In this document: positions 22,062-30,681 of the stretch, piece by piece | How positions within the stretch are numbered: the stretch's first letter is position 1 | How the letters are laid out: the number at the start of each line of letters is the position of its first letter | Source of the DNA: Sphaerosporella brunnea | Taxonomy: Eukaryota > Ascomycota > Pezizomycetes > Pezizales > Pyronemataceae | Direction: 5' to 3' | Length of the DNA: 43,290 nucleotides | Assembly: GCA_008704415.1 (NCBI GenBank) | Contig: VXIS01000376.1 | Span: forward strand, 1 to 43,290 | Program-made: the position numbers and the translations under genes | The notes under the pieces: model-generated | The model's input: the letters and a program-made list of their open reading frames with translations, nothing else | Databases searched by the model: none | Told to the model about the DNA's origin: nothing

Positions 22062-22150
22062 TACTAGATGATTTTTTAAGTATCCGGATGCCTAAGAAAC
22101 CCTAACCCAGGCCAGCATCCGGATACTTAAAAAATCGTCGAGTCGACTAG
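22062..22150. mobile_element. TA-flanked MITE, copy 2
   Basis: Inverted arms ATTTTTTAAGTATCCGGATG and CATCCGGATACTTAAAAAAT surround CCTAAGAAACCCTAACCCAG. Outer ends are TACTAGATG and CGTCGAGT. The same family as 14241-14316, with a more complete palindrome. No coding capacity. Confidence 0.85.
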
Positions 22151-22493
22151 TAAGAAGACTTTGGGCTCGCGACAGCAAAGACCGCTTGTTCAAGCTCGTG
22201 AAGTGACCAAAGATAATAACTTTCTGTGACCAAGGGCGAGCTGCAAGGATATCTCAATCGTGGCACGAATCAGTTTGTGCCGTATGAAAGGACGTCCAGC
22301 CTATCCTGATCCCACCCCTTGAACGCCGAGACTTGTTGGCGAGGTACAATAGCTGTCAGCCACGGCAGGCTAAGAACTCTCTAGCGACAACCGAATCAAG
22401 TGCACGAACTGATGTCTGCGTTCCATTCCCTAGGGTACGTAATTGGGAGCCTCCTGGCCCTAGGCTTCTTGCCATGGACTCACACATACATTC

Positions 22494-22593
22494 GACGGTC
22501 ATCGGGCCGCACTCGAAGTGCGGTCATGGATCTCACTCAGTCGCCCGCTCCCGGGCTAGTTCTGTGGTAGGTGACCACCCTTGTCCCATTGTC
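22494..22593 (+). ncRNA. diverged 5S rRNA-like sequence
   Basis: The 3' half GGCTAGTTCTGTGGTAGGTG followed by ACCACC matches the 5S segment GGTTAGTACTATGGTGGGTG-ACCACA. The 5' end GACGGTCAT matches TACGGTCAT. Helix I can still form: GACGGT pairs with ATTGTC using two G-U pairs. The middle is poorly alignable and the length (100 nt) is short. It is most likely an old 5S pseudogene or a 5S-derived retroposon head; a divergent 5S gene is less likely. Confidence 0.4.
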
Positions 22594-22666
22594 AACATAC
22601 ACAAAAAAACCTAGGGCCTTACGCTTACCATGGTGCTGCAAAAAGAAAATGCAAAATGGTATTTAG

Positions 22667-22676
22667 AAAAAAAAAA
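22667..22676 (-). terminator. Pol III-type T10 terminator downstream of the tRNA-like unit
   Basis: Ten A on the plus strand is a T10 run on the minus strand, about 85 bp downstream of the tRNA-like 3' end. It would end a Pol III transcript of roughly 160 nt. Confidence 0.5.
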
Positions 22677-22758
22677 CACGCGTCCTCGGATGTACGTCCC
22701 AGGAACAAAACCTTCCGCCCCGGGCCCAAGAGGGCACGCAGGGCGAAGAGGAGAAACC

Positions 22759-22830
22759 CCCCCATGGCCGGATTCGAACCGGAAGCACGCCTGTGACATA
22801 GGCAACTCTTACCACTTGCGCCATAGGGGA
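22759..22830 (-). tRNA. tRNA-Asp(GTC)-like unit, degenerate; possible SINE head
   Basis: On the minus strand the sequence opens TCCCCTATGGCGCAAGTGG, containing an A box. The anticodon stem TGCCT/AGGCG is fully paired (one G-U) around a 7-base loop, ATGTCAC, giving anticodon GTC. The T arm CCGGTTCGAATCCGG is a perfect B box. Defects: the acceptor stem pairs only as CCCC/GGGG with a bulge before ATGG/CCAT, the D stem has a G-A mismatch, and the 49-65 pair is T-C. An intact Pol III promoter with a damaged cloverleaf, plus a T10 terminator 85 bp downstream, suggests a tRNA-derived SINE rather than a working tRNA. No target duplication was found. Confidence 0.6.
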
Positions 22831-22839
22831 ATTTTTATC

Positions 22840-24086
22840 GAGGGGATATGAATATGGAAGGGTTTGAACTGATATAGCGTCGTCTACTTTTCATACTTAT
22901 ACACTCGATGACGGGGTTCTTGCCTCGGAACTCGAGCCCGTAGCTTTTGTACCCGACGGCGCCTCTCACAAGTTCCACCCTTCCTGATGTCAACAGCCAC
23001 TTGTATCTTTCCTCTACCATTATAAAGGTTGGACTATTGGATCCTCAAGCACCTAACCTAGTCGCCACGTTCCACTTCTTTACCTACGGACTCTGGCCAA
23101 ATCAACTCAAGCCCTGCTCCAGGCTATGCGCCTTTTAGCTGGGTGTTTTTCCATGTCCATTGATTTCGAAGTTAAAGCTGTGTAAGTAGGCCAGATTACC
23201 TCAGAACGGAGTGGAACAACATCGCTCCCAGAAAGAGGACCCCGTTGGCTAGGCGCTGTACCAGAACGAGATTATCAGGAGATTCGTGGTGCCAGAGATT
23301 TCACTTCAGGACCAAAAGCCCATAGAACCACAGCATGTTTCTGGCCTCACCCTCAACACCCTCGCTGGCTGATAACGTATCACCGCCATCGGCTCCGAAC
23401 CACACAGGATTTTGAACGTGAACTACAGGCCGGCTGCTGAACGCCACCTAAGCTTGCATCCGGCCGCAATTGACGCATGGGGTAATTCGGCGGACAGGAT
23501 ATAGGTGGGGCTGCCATAGCCTGCATGCGGACACTGTTTGTCACCGAGTGATAAAACATGATTGGCAATCTTCACATTGTTTATTCGTCCTGCAGCTTGG
23601 AGTTCTGGCAGGAGCAGGTTATTTAAGCACGTACTGGCATGTGCTGCATCTTTTTTTTTACGTAATCCAGGCGGAGTTGACGTTGCGGCTAGGTATACAG
23701 GTGCTTGCCGAGAATTCGAACCAGACCTTGGAATGCGGAGGCGAAGTGCCGAAGTACCCAGCGCCGGGCTTTGGATGTCGGATGCTGCCTGCCGAGAACC
23801 AATACACGCACTGCGGACCGTGGAGCGATCTTCCATGCGATGCCGATGTGTTGCCAGTTAGACGGACTTGGTTTATATGGTTGTTGTTGATGGATCGATC
23901 GACGCGTTATGTGCGGTTTTCTAAAAGAACAAGGTTTAAGCAGAGTTAAGCTCGCTTTTAACTCACATGACTAAACCCTTTTCTTTAAGCCGTGATTTCT
24001 GACCCTCCATGGGGAGCGGATTTGGATCCTTTTTCTCCGCGATGATGGCGATGGGGGCAGGATTCTATGCTTGGAGTGCATTTGAC
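22840..24086. other. no confident gene
   Basis: Overlapping ORFs of 100-160 codons lie on both strands at 23423-23949 without a recognisable domain. A readable plus-strand stretch (RSGTTSLPERGPRWLGAVPE) lies at about 23208-23270. It probably consists of repeat remnants. Confidence 0.4.
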
Positions 24087-24265
24087 TACAGCAGAGTCTC
24101 TATATAAGAATACGGTCGAGACCGCTGGGGCTTATTCCTATAAAGTGAAAATTCTTATAGAGAGAGCGGCTTGTCCCATACAAAATCGGTCAGGACCGGC
24201 CAACCATATTCTTATAGGGCGGATATTCTTATATGACCGTATTCTTATATAGAGACTCTAATGTA
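24087..24265. mobile_element. 179-bp Tc1/mariner-type MITE
   Basis: Perfect 25-bp inverted repeats lie at 24093-24117 and 24235-24259 (outer part AGAGTCTCTATATAAGAATA). An outer TACA/TGTA pair gives TA-to-TA boundaries. The ATTCTTATA motif recurs inside at about 24149, 24209, 24225 and 24241, as iterated transposase-binding motifs would. No transposase is encoded; ORFs reading through it are by-products. Confidence 0.9.
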
Positions 24266-24494
24266 CTGCGTTTGGATGTATACAGGGTTGCTTTGGGCTT
24301 TGCTCTATGGTTTGAGCATTGCATAGGACTGACTGCCGGGAGCATCCGCAGAAGGGCTATGCCTTCCGAGAAGGTATCCTGAACACGTTCTTCACACGAT
24401 GGTGAATGGGCGAGCAGTGAGCGGCAGTAGAAGAGTTGTACCGTATTAGCCCGGTAATAAGGCAATTTCACAGACGCCGAAGTATACCGAGACG
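24266..24494. other. short spacer between MITEs
   Basis: Nothing recognised. Confidence 0.5.
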
Positions 24495-24515
24495 TACCGT
24501 TCAGCGGGCAGTGAA

Positions 24516-25651
24516 TAGTGATATCATGATGGACACGAGCCAGCTCGGATCAATCCTCCAAGGTCAGCTCGAGCTGGCTCGTCTCGTAGAGACAGAGGCT
24601 CGGGATTGCGTCCGAGCTTGAGCTGCAGCTCCAGCTGTTCCGCTTTACCACACTTTAAGCTGGCGGACTCTGTTAATTCTAGGTATGGTGCAGGCAGCTA
24701 TAAACCTGGTCGTCGGAGATGGACGACCACAATCAATGCCGGTATCCCCGCGTCCGAACTCGGAGCAAAACAAACGTTAAGCACCTAAGGCAGATGGGCT
24801 CTACAACCCAATGTTTTCCATTCCACTGTTTCTGCACTTGCGTGCTGCTTATTTTCCGACGAAAAATATCCGTGCGACGACCAGGTTTATAGCTGCCTGC
24901 ACCATAATAGTATTCAACGTATCCAAGAATATCAACCGTATAATGACTGGCTACAATTCCTCGGCGTCCCCATCGTTCTCACTGTCTAGGAGTGATTCCT
25001 GATGGGTATCTGTGACCGGAACCTCATCTCCACTGTCAATTTTGCCCGTATCCTCCTTGCTTAACCTTTCACGTTCCCACTGCTCCAAATCATCCTGCCC
25101 AAAACAGCATTGAGCAACAAGCAAGCGCTACTTGAGGTCTCCAAGAGGCTGTTTCGCCTTTTGGTAATAATAAGATCTCCAGGTTGGGAGAAAAGACTCT
25201 CAGCCAGGACACCTGTGGTATAGAGGGATATTAGCGAGCATTCAATGAGTATATTCCAGTTCCCTGATAGCTTTTTAAAATAAGCAGCACGCTCATCCGG
25301 GGGCAGTGCATCCATTAATTCGTGTTCCATAGATGGTGGGACGGTGGAAGGTAGTACGTAGTATTGGGCGTTAAGGGGGTTGCGCCAGGTAGCGCGACAG
25401 CAACAAGCAACTCGAAGTTTCTATATGACGCAGTGAATTTCGATTATTGTTTTCATTGTACAACACTCGCTATAATTTTCATTCCCATCAACTCTCCCCA
25501 TCCCCATCATGCTGAAAACTCGAGCTGGCGCGAGCCGATCCTCCACCCTTACCTCGAGCCAGCTCGGCTCGTAGAGGACGAAGGATCGGATCGGCTCGTC
25601 TCGTCAGCTCGAGTTTCTAGCTCGAGCTGGCTCGGCTCGTGTCCATCACTA
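24516..25651 (-). mobile_element. internally deleted hAT transposon with perfect 8-bp target duplication
   Basis: GCAGTGAA flanks the element on both sides (24508-24515 and 25652-25659). The right TIR reads TAGTGATGGACACGAGCC on the minus strand. The left end is the same with a short insertion after TAGTGAT. Subterminal regions are packed with CGAGCTGGCTCG / GAGCCAGCTCG motifs on both sides, as in other hAT elements. Only the C-terminal piece of the transposase remains, so it is non-autonomous. Confidence 0.92.
25061..25330 (-). pseudogene. hAT transposase C-terminal dimerisation fragment
   Basis: On the minus strand, 89 codons end in a recognisable hAT C-terminal region: STYTTGVLAESLFSQ-like wording (seen here as LYTTGVLAESLFSQPGDLI), then TKRRNSLLETSSSACLLLN. 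In intact transposases this segment reads roughly SxPAxSxxxERxFSxxxxxxxxxRxxLxxxxxxxLxxL. The rest of the protein is missing within the 1136-bp element. The fragment was presumably left by internal deletion. Confidence 0.7.
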
Positions 25652-25906
25652 GCAGTGAAGCTGTGTGAGAGGCGGTCGGAAGCGACGCGCTTGGACAGTG
25701 CTCGACCAGTGGTGGTCAGTAAAATCTTAAACAGAGCGGGGAGATGGAGACCGCGGCGACAGCCTGAGCGCTCGCTCTTCCCCGTCTCCACCTTGTCTCC
25801 AGCGTCTTCGTCGCATTGGCGTCTTTTTGACTTTTCACGTCGCGTCTTCGCACTCCAGCTCGCATCGTAACACTTCCCATCCAGCTTCACTGCCCGCTGA
25901 ACGGTA

Positions 25907-26740
25907 CGTACACAGGCGCTTGAATTACTACTACTGGCAAGTCGGGACCACGAAGGGAGTTGAAGTTAGCAGTATGCAGTGCCGCAAGGACCAATTTTCG
26001 GATCGTGACGCAACCTCCCGAGCAGAGTAATAGTTGTTAGGGTAGAAAATCCAGCGCCTCGCCTTAGGAAGCTTGAGCACTTAGGGTCGACTTTCGCGTG
26101 CTATAGCCGAAGCCCTGTTGTAGATATTGGGTGGGAAGATACTTGATTCATTCGAACTCATAAATTCGGCAATAGGGGGGGGGGGGGGCAAATTGAGACC
26201 ACCATGTTTCCAGTACCGCGCGCTGGCGAAGAATGAACACCCATATATATTACAATCCCAAACAAAGCTCCTATTTCTTCAGGTGTCACCTCTTTCCACC
26301 CCCTGCCTGCATTTTGGCTTTGTTATTCTAATTTTTTCTGTCTCGATTCCAGATAAGCTTAAGGGACTGAATTTAAAAGATCTGGAAGATAGGGATGGAC
26401 TTTACCACAAACTGCAGCATGGAGGAGATTGTAGGCGGCATTCGGAGAGGACTGGTGGACGGACCGCTGGGTGGTGGAGGTGCACAGCTTGGCGAGTGAT
26501 TTCATATGACGCAGGATGTTTTTAGGCGGCGGTTGACGCTTTGAAGATTTTTGTGAGGTAGAATCGTGACTTATGAGATCGCCACCGGGCTCAGAGAGTT
26601 CGAAAGAGGAAGACGAGAGGTTGTATGTCTGATATCGGCTGTTGAATTGCAGCGCTATTCCCTACTTATGCTGAAACTCTCTATAAATCACTCTCACAAA
26701 TTGGTCACTTTGTTTCGCAAGCAATAGATCCCTCTAACCT
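25907..26740. other. no gene recognised; G14 homopolymer
   Basis: A run of 14 G lies at 26175-26188. A plus-strand ORF at 26127-26525 is open across it but shows no domain and is probably a chance frame. Confidence 0.45.
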
Positions 26741-27520
26741 CGCGACTTTTTTCCGATCCTAGCGGGGACGTGCCCCTTATGGAACGCGGAGTCTAAATCT
26801 ACGGTCCAAGGGATTAAAAACCCCCAGAACTTCGCCTTGTTTTCGAATTCTTCATCCAGCAACAGCAGCGGCAACAACATCACCAGCTCCACAAACGCAT
26901 TCAGTCCAAACCAACCCAAAAACCCCTCAAAATGAAGGCCTCCCTGACTCTTCTCCTCACCGCCGTCACTTCGGTCCTGGTTCTCCCAGCGGGCAGCGTC
27001 AACCTCAGCGACGTCCCCACCTGGTATCCTTCCCCTCACCTACCCGCATTCCCTCCAGCTGACTCACTTCTCCGCAATAGCGCGATAACCTGCGTCGAAG
27101 CCGCCATCGGAGCCACAGGCTGCGAGCCAAGTATGTTCCCCAGCTCTGCTCCAAAGATGGAAGATATCTAATGCCGTGGGGGTGGATTCAACAGACGACT
27201 TTAAGTGTATCTGCAATAGCACCCTATTCATCACATCCGTCCGCTCCTGCATTGCCAAAGACTGTAGTGCTGAGGATATTGAAACCACGATGGAAATGAT
27301 TTCTGGGCTTTGTGGCAGTGTTGGTTTGCCCATGTCCCCAGCTTTGCCTTGAGCTGGAGTGGGAAGGGGAGGTGAGGTATATTTTTAGGAATGAGCACGA
27401 GTTATGCTCGGTTTGAGACGGAGTTGGGTTTTCATATGACGGATGACGGATGTAAATGAATGAAAAAAAAAAAAAATCCCGAGATGCGCTGTCGTGTACC
27501 GTGACTGTGTGAGTGAACGA
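26741..27520 (+). repeat. duplicated block, copy 1 (functional CFEM gene)
   Basis: This block matches 28125-28890 from the promoter (TTTTTTCCGATCC, CTACGGTCCA) through the coding region to the 3' flank (CACCGTGACTGTGTGAGTG-type, seen here as TACCGTGACTGTGTGAGTG). It is a direct duplication about 1.39 kb apart. Confidence 0.8.
26932..27352 (+). CDS. secreted CFEM-domain protein (118 aa, two exons)
   Basis: Exon 1 is 26932-27130 and exon 2 is 27195-27352. The 64-bp intron has donor GTATGT, a CTAAT branch-like site and acceptor CAACAG, and joins in frame as an asparagine. The ATG has A at -3 (CAAAATGAAG). Residues 1-20 are a signal peptide (MKASLTLLLTAVTSVLVLPA). Residues 46-106 form a CFEM-like domain with Cys at 54, 64, 71, 73, 85, 90 and 106, including DFKCICNS and the CIAKDCSAEDI block. 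The usual first CFEM cysteine is serine 50 here, so one disulfide is probably missing. There is no GPI signal; the protein ends soon after the domain. CFEM proteins are secreted or wall-linked; some bind haem and some act as effectors, but this one's role is not known. Confidence 0.87.
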
Positions 27521-27559
27521 GTGATATGTATACATGCGTAGTTGACGTTCGGTCTTAGA

Positions 27560-28110
27560 CTAGTCGGTAGGGAGGGCTCTGCAGCGAGGGTTCTGAACAA
27601 AGTAGTTTAGGGCGCCGCAAGGGGTGACAGTGTCGCTTTGCGATGGACCTCTGGGTAAACATTGTTTGGCAAGAGTGTGGTGACCTCCCGGTGTGGTAGT
27701 GAGGGAAAGTGATGGCGACAGGCATGTAAAACCCAAATTTCGAATTCGGGTGTGAGAATGTGGCTGAAGAAGGAGAGAGCCGCGAGACGCAGCTTCGAAT
27801 CCACCAGGCAACAACTTCGTGATACGGCTTGACGGCTGGGATGGAGTAACAGTGATACTGCTTGCATCCCCGTCTCCGGTGGAGAACTCCCGATACAGCT
27901 TTGGCAACCACTACAAGATGTCGGGGAAACGGACCTCCTGCTTCACCATTGCGCTACCCGCAACTCTGATTTGTGGCCTACTTTGTGGTGACATCACATC
28001 GTTAGACAGTTCCCTCGCTCCCAGCAGAACCTCCCTTTGACAAATTATAGCATCGGTTCAGAACCCTTCTGGGACCACAGGCCCCAAAATCCAGAACCCT
28101 CGCTGCAGAA
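27560..28110. other. spacer between the CFEM copies
   Basis: Overlapping minus-strand ORFs (27555-27911) read through each other in three frames, and none has a domain. An AGCTTCGAATCC box occurs at 27791 without a tRNA fold. It may be a repeat. Confidence 0.35.
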
Positions 28111-28124
28111 TCTCCCTAATACCC

Positions 28125-28890
28125 TCTTTTTTCCGATCCGGGGCAGGGACGTGCCCCTCATAGAACGCAGAGTCTGAATCTACGGTCCAGGGATAAAAAA
28201 ACCTCAGAACTTCCCCTTGTTTTCAAGTTCTTCGTCTAGCAGCAGCAGCAGCAGCATCAACAGCTCCACAAAACTAAGGCATTCAGTCCAAACAAACCCA
28301 AAAATCCTCAAAACGAAGGCCTCCCTGACTCTTCTTCTCTTCCGCAACCACCGACCACATTCCCGCCTGGTACCCATCCCCCGGGCCCGCTCAGCCGTAT
28401 TCCCCCTCCCCCCCCCTCCGCTCCCGCTGACTCACTTCTCCGCGAAATGTACAGCGCTCGCAACTGCGTCTTCCTCGGCATCCAAGGGTCAGGTTGCAGC
28501 CTAGGAACGTTCATCCGCTCGGGTCCAAAGATGGAGGATACCTAATTCCGTGGGGTGGATTCAACAGCCGGCGTTAAGTGTTCTGCGATAGCGCCATATT
28601 CAGCGAAGCCATGAGAAATGCGTTCCTAGAGCGTGTAATGATACCAATGTTGCTGCCACGATGGACTTTTTCAGTGTGGGGTGTGCACGTGCTGGCTCGC
28701 TGAAATTCCCAATTTTGGCTGAAGCTGAAGCGGAGGGGAAGTACATTTATGCAATCGGTTTTCATGAGCTCGAGAGCGGCACGAGGGATGAGGGATGAGG
28801 GATGAAATGAATGGCAGAAAAAAAACCCAAGCTGCGCATTCTAACTATGCGCTTGTGCACCGTGACTGTGTGAGTGCTGGATTATGTTAG
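28125..28890 (+). repeat. duplicated block, copy 2
   Basis: Second copy of 26741-27520. The promoter part is better conserved than the coding part. An AGC trinucleotide run (28239-28256) replaces the shorter run of copy 1. Confidence 0.8.
28313..28725 (+). pseudogene. CFEM gene pseudogene
   Basis: The position of the start codon reads ACG instead of ATG (28313-28315), although the next codons (AAGGCCTCCCTGACTCTTCT) are identical to copy 1. The intron donor GTATGT has become GGAACG while the acceptor TTCAACAG survives. Frame-shifting indels and loss of several CFEM cysteines follow (for example GTTAAGTGTTCTGCGATAGC against TTTAAGTGTATCTGCAATAGC, shown in part). The signal-peptide and CFEM frames are no longer connected. 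It lies about 0.96 kb downstream of the functional gene in the same orientation. Confidence 0.85.
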
Positions 28891-29528
28891 ACAATATACT
28901 TAGCGGTCAATGGAAAAGCCTGGTCGTTGATCCTCGAGAGTGAACCGACTGCCTCGTTCCTTCAAGCACCCAATCCAGCGTAAGAAGTACACGTGCTCAG
29001 CTTTTTGTAGAGCCTCCGTCATGATGTCTCGTTGGTGTTGACATATGCGTCGAATTCTAGCACCTTCCTTGCTTTATTCGAGTTTTTGCTGCTCCCGATC
29101 ATACATCTGCGAGAGCACCTTCATTATCGCAGAATATGCGTGGCAGAACTGTTTCGCCCGTGGGATATCGAGTATTCCTGGAACGAGAAGGACATGGATA
29201 GGTTTGGGACGAGGAGCGAGAAGGGCCGAGTAACGAGTGCCGATTATTCAACCGTCCGCTAGAGGGATGTTGCTTTATCATGCTCCAGCTGTTTGGCAGC
29301 AACATGTACATATGTACCAATGCACTAAGTACATATGTAGCTTCTTCCTTTCGTTTGATTTATTCAAGTTGATGAGAATATCGATGCTGTGTTTTCGTTT
29401 TTATGTGCTAAATACTTAAGTACATTCTACCTTGCGCGAGTGACAGCATACGCACTCACTTGCTGACCTGTTGTGATAAGCTTTAAACGCGTCTCCCCAC
29501 CCTCCAAGGACGTGCTCTCCTTTTTACT
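28891..29528. promoter_or_regulatory. upstream region of the acidic-protein gene
   Basis: No gene was found. TACATATGTA occurs twice (about 29306 and 29329), together with TACTTAAGTACAT at about 29412. These AT-rich palindromes lie 250-350 bp upstream of the start at 29662. No canonical TATA box close to the start was seen. Confidence 0.3.
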
Positions 29529-29583
29529 CACCACCACCACCACCACCACCACCACCACCACCACCACCACCACCACCACCACC
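29528..29583 (+). repeat. (CAC)n microsatellite
   Basis: An uninterrupted run of CAC/ACC triplets, probably in the 5' leader of the gene starting at 29662. Confidence 0.9.
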
Positions 29584-29661
29584 CCCACCCCCACTACCAT
29601 CAACTACTTCCTACTTTCTTCCTCATCGTCACCGCGTTCACCGCCATCACTATCTCCGACA

Positions 29662-30681
29662 ATGTCCTCAGCCGACGACACCGCTTCGGCCCTCATGTCC
29701 CCGTTTGGAGAGGAAGCATCTCTCGCCTCTCAGATCACTTCCTCGCCGGCAACGAGCGAAACCGCCTCCAGCCCTTTGATGCCCTCCAGCCCTTTGATGG
29801 CCTCCAGCCCCACCCCCAGCGCCGACATCCTCTCCTTCAACCCGCAATCAGTCAAGCAAGGCGATATCTTCTTCTTCCCCACGGTTCCATCCATCTTCGT
29901 CGTGACGCGCATCGACGGCTCCGGCATCTGGGTTGGGTTTGACCCTCCCTTCTCGCTCAACAACGAGCCGGGTACGTGGACTCTTTCCGGGGACAAGGTC
30001 TACTACTCTCGTCTCTCCGACTATACATTCTGGGACTCCGAAGAAGACCTCTTCTACGATGCCTCCGACAAGACTCAAGTTATCGGCGACGGTGAGGAGC
30101 TGATCATCAACCCCTCCGGTGTCCTCGTGCGCCAAGTATGGTTCCGTAACCAGTGCCCGTGGGGAAACTGTGTCAACGGCTTCTTTTGTCCCGGCTGCGG
30201 CTGTGTCGATGACTACTTTGACTGGTTGACTATGGGATGCGGTGTCCAGTTGGCGTGCCCTGTCTGCCATGGACAGGACTTTGCAGAGGTGGACAAAGGG
30301 TTGGTGGAAGAGATAGAGGATACGGTGTATCGCCCGCCCCCTGGACAGGAGCTTACCGACGAGGAGTATGATAAGATGACTTGGAAAGTGCATAAACCGA
30401 TTTGGGTGGAGCGTCGTTGGCGCATTGATAACCGGCGCAAGCAGTTGAAGTTGCCGCCGGTTAAATGGGAGGACTGGAGTGACAGTGAGGAGGAGGAGGA
30501 GGAGGGCAGTGGTGAGGAGGATGAGGAGGAGGGCAGTGGTGAGGAGGATGAGGAGGAGGGCAGTGGTGAGGAGGATGAGGAGGAGGGCAGTGGTGAGGAG
30601 GATGAGGATGGTGGCCAGGAGGCTGTGGAAGAAAACAGCCAGGACGATGAGGATGAGGGATATGAGGAGGGTGATCAGTAG
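29662..30681 (+). CDS. hypothetical acidic protein with a cysteine cluster (339 aa)
   Basis: The start is the first in-frame ATG after the CAC run, in a good context (CGACAATGTCC). The frame is open farther 5' but has no ATG there. Residues 1-55 are Ser/Pro-rich with LMPSSPLMASSP. Residues 58-160 form a folded-looking region rich in aromatics (GDIFFFPTVPSIFVVTRIDG; WTLSGDKVYYSRLSDYTFW). Residues 165-203 hold nine cysteines (C165, 170, 176, 179, 181, 193, 199, 202) plus H203; I count eight of these with certainty, in CPWGNC, CPGCGC and CPVCH, a likely metal-binding cluster. The tail from about residue 270 is almost wholly Glu/Asp/Gly/Ser with a 9-residue repeat (GSGEEDEEE). There is no signal peptide or membrane segment. 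Family not recognised; an intronless nuclear or cytosolic protein is likely. Confidence 0.75.
   Translation: MSSADDTASALMSPFGEEASLASQITSSPATSETASSPLMPSSPLMASSPTPSADILSFNPQSVKQGDIFFFPTVPSIFVVTRIDGSGIWVGFDPPFSLNNEPGTWTLSGDKVYYSRLSDYTFWDSEEDLFYDASDKTQVIGDGEELIINPSGVLVRQVWFRNQCPWGNCVNGFFCPGCGCVDDYFDWLTMGCGVQLACPVCHGQDFAEVDKGLVEEIEDTVYRPPPGQELTDEEYDKMTWKVHKPIWVERRWRIDNRRKQLKLPPVKWEDWSDSEEEEEEGSGEEDEEEGSGEEDEEEGSGEEDEEEGSGEEDEDGGQEAVEENSQDDEDEGYEEGDQ
30492..30608 (+). repeat. 27-bp in-frame minisatellite
   Basis: Four near-identical units (GGCAGTGGTGAGGAGGATGA + GGAGGAG) encode the GSGEEDEEE repeat of the acidic tail. The unit is a multiple of three, so copy-number change would keep the frame. Confidence 0.9.

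Larger units (their letters stand above)
24495..25906. mobile_element. palindromic TA-flanked element split by a hAT insertion
   Basis: The outer ends ACCGTTCAGCGGGCAGTGAA (left) and its inverse TTCACTGCCCGCTGAACGGT (right) are flanked by TA. Removing the 1136-bp hAT copy and one of its target duplications leaves an element of about 268 bp. Its right-hand interior (CTCCACCTTGTCTCCAGCGT at 25787-25806) is shared with the fold-back at 5624-5999. Confidence 0.8.

Noticed and set aside
23705..23740. AATTCGAACC B-box-like motif on the minus strand
   Set aside because: No A box or cloverleaf at the right distance.
27555..27911. Minus-strand ORFs of 86-118 codons between the CFEM copies
   Set aside because: Three overlapping frames are open at once, a sign of composition rather than coding, and no domain is seen.
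29473..29661. N-terminal extension of the acidic protein
   Set aside because: The frame opens with GTG, not ATG, and consists mainly of the CAC run; the first ATG is at 29662.
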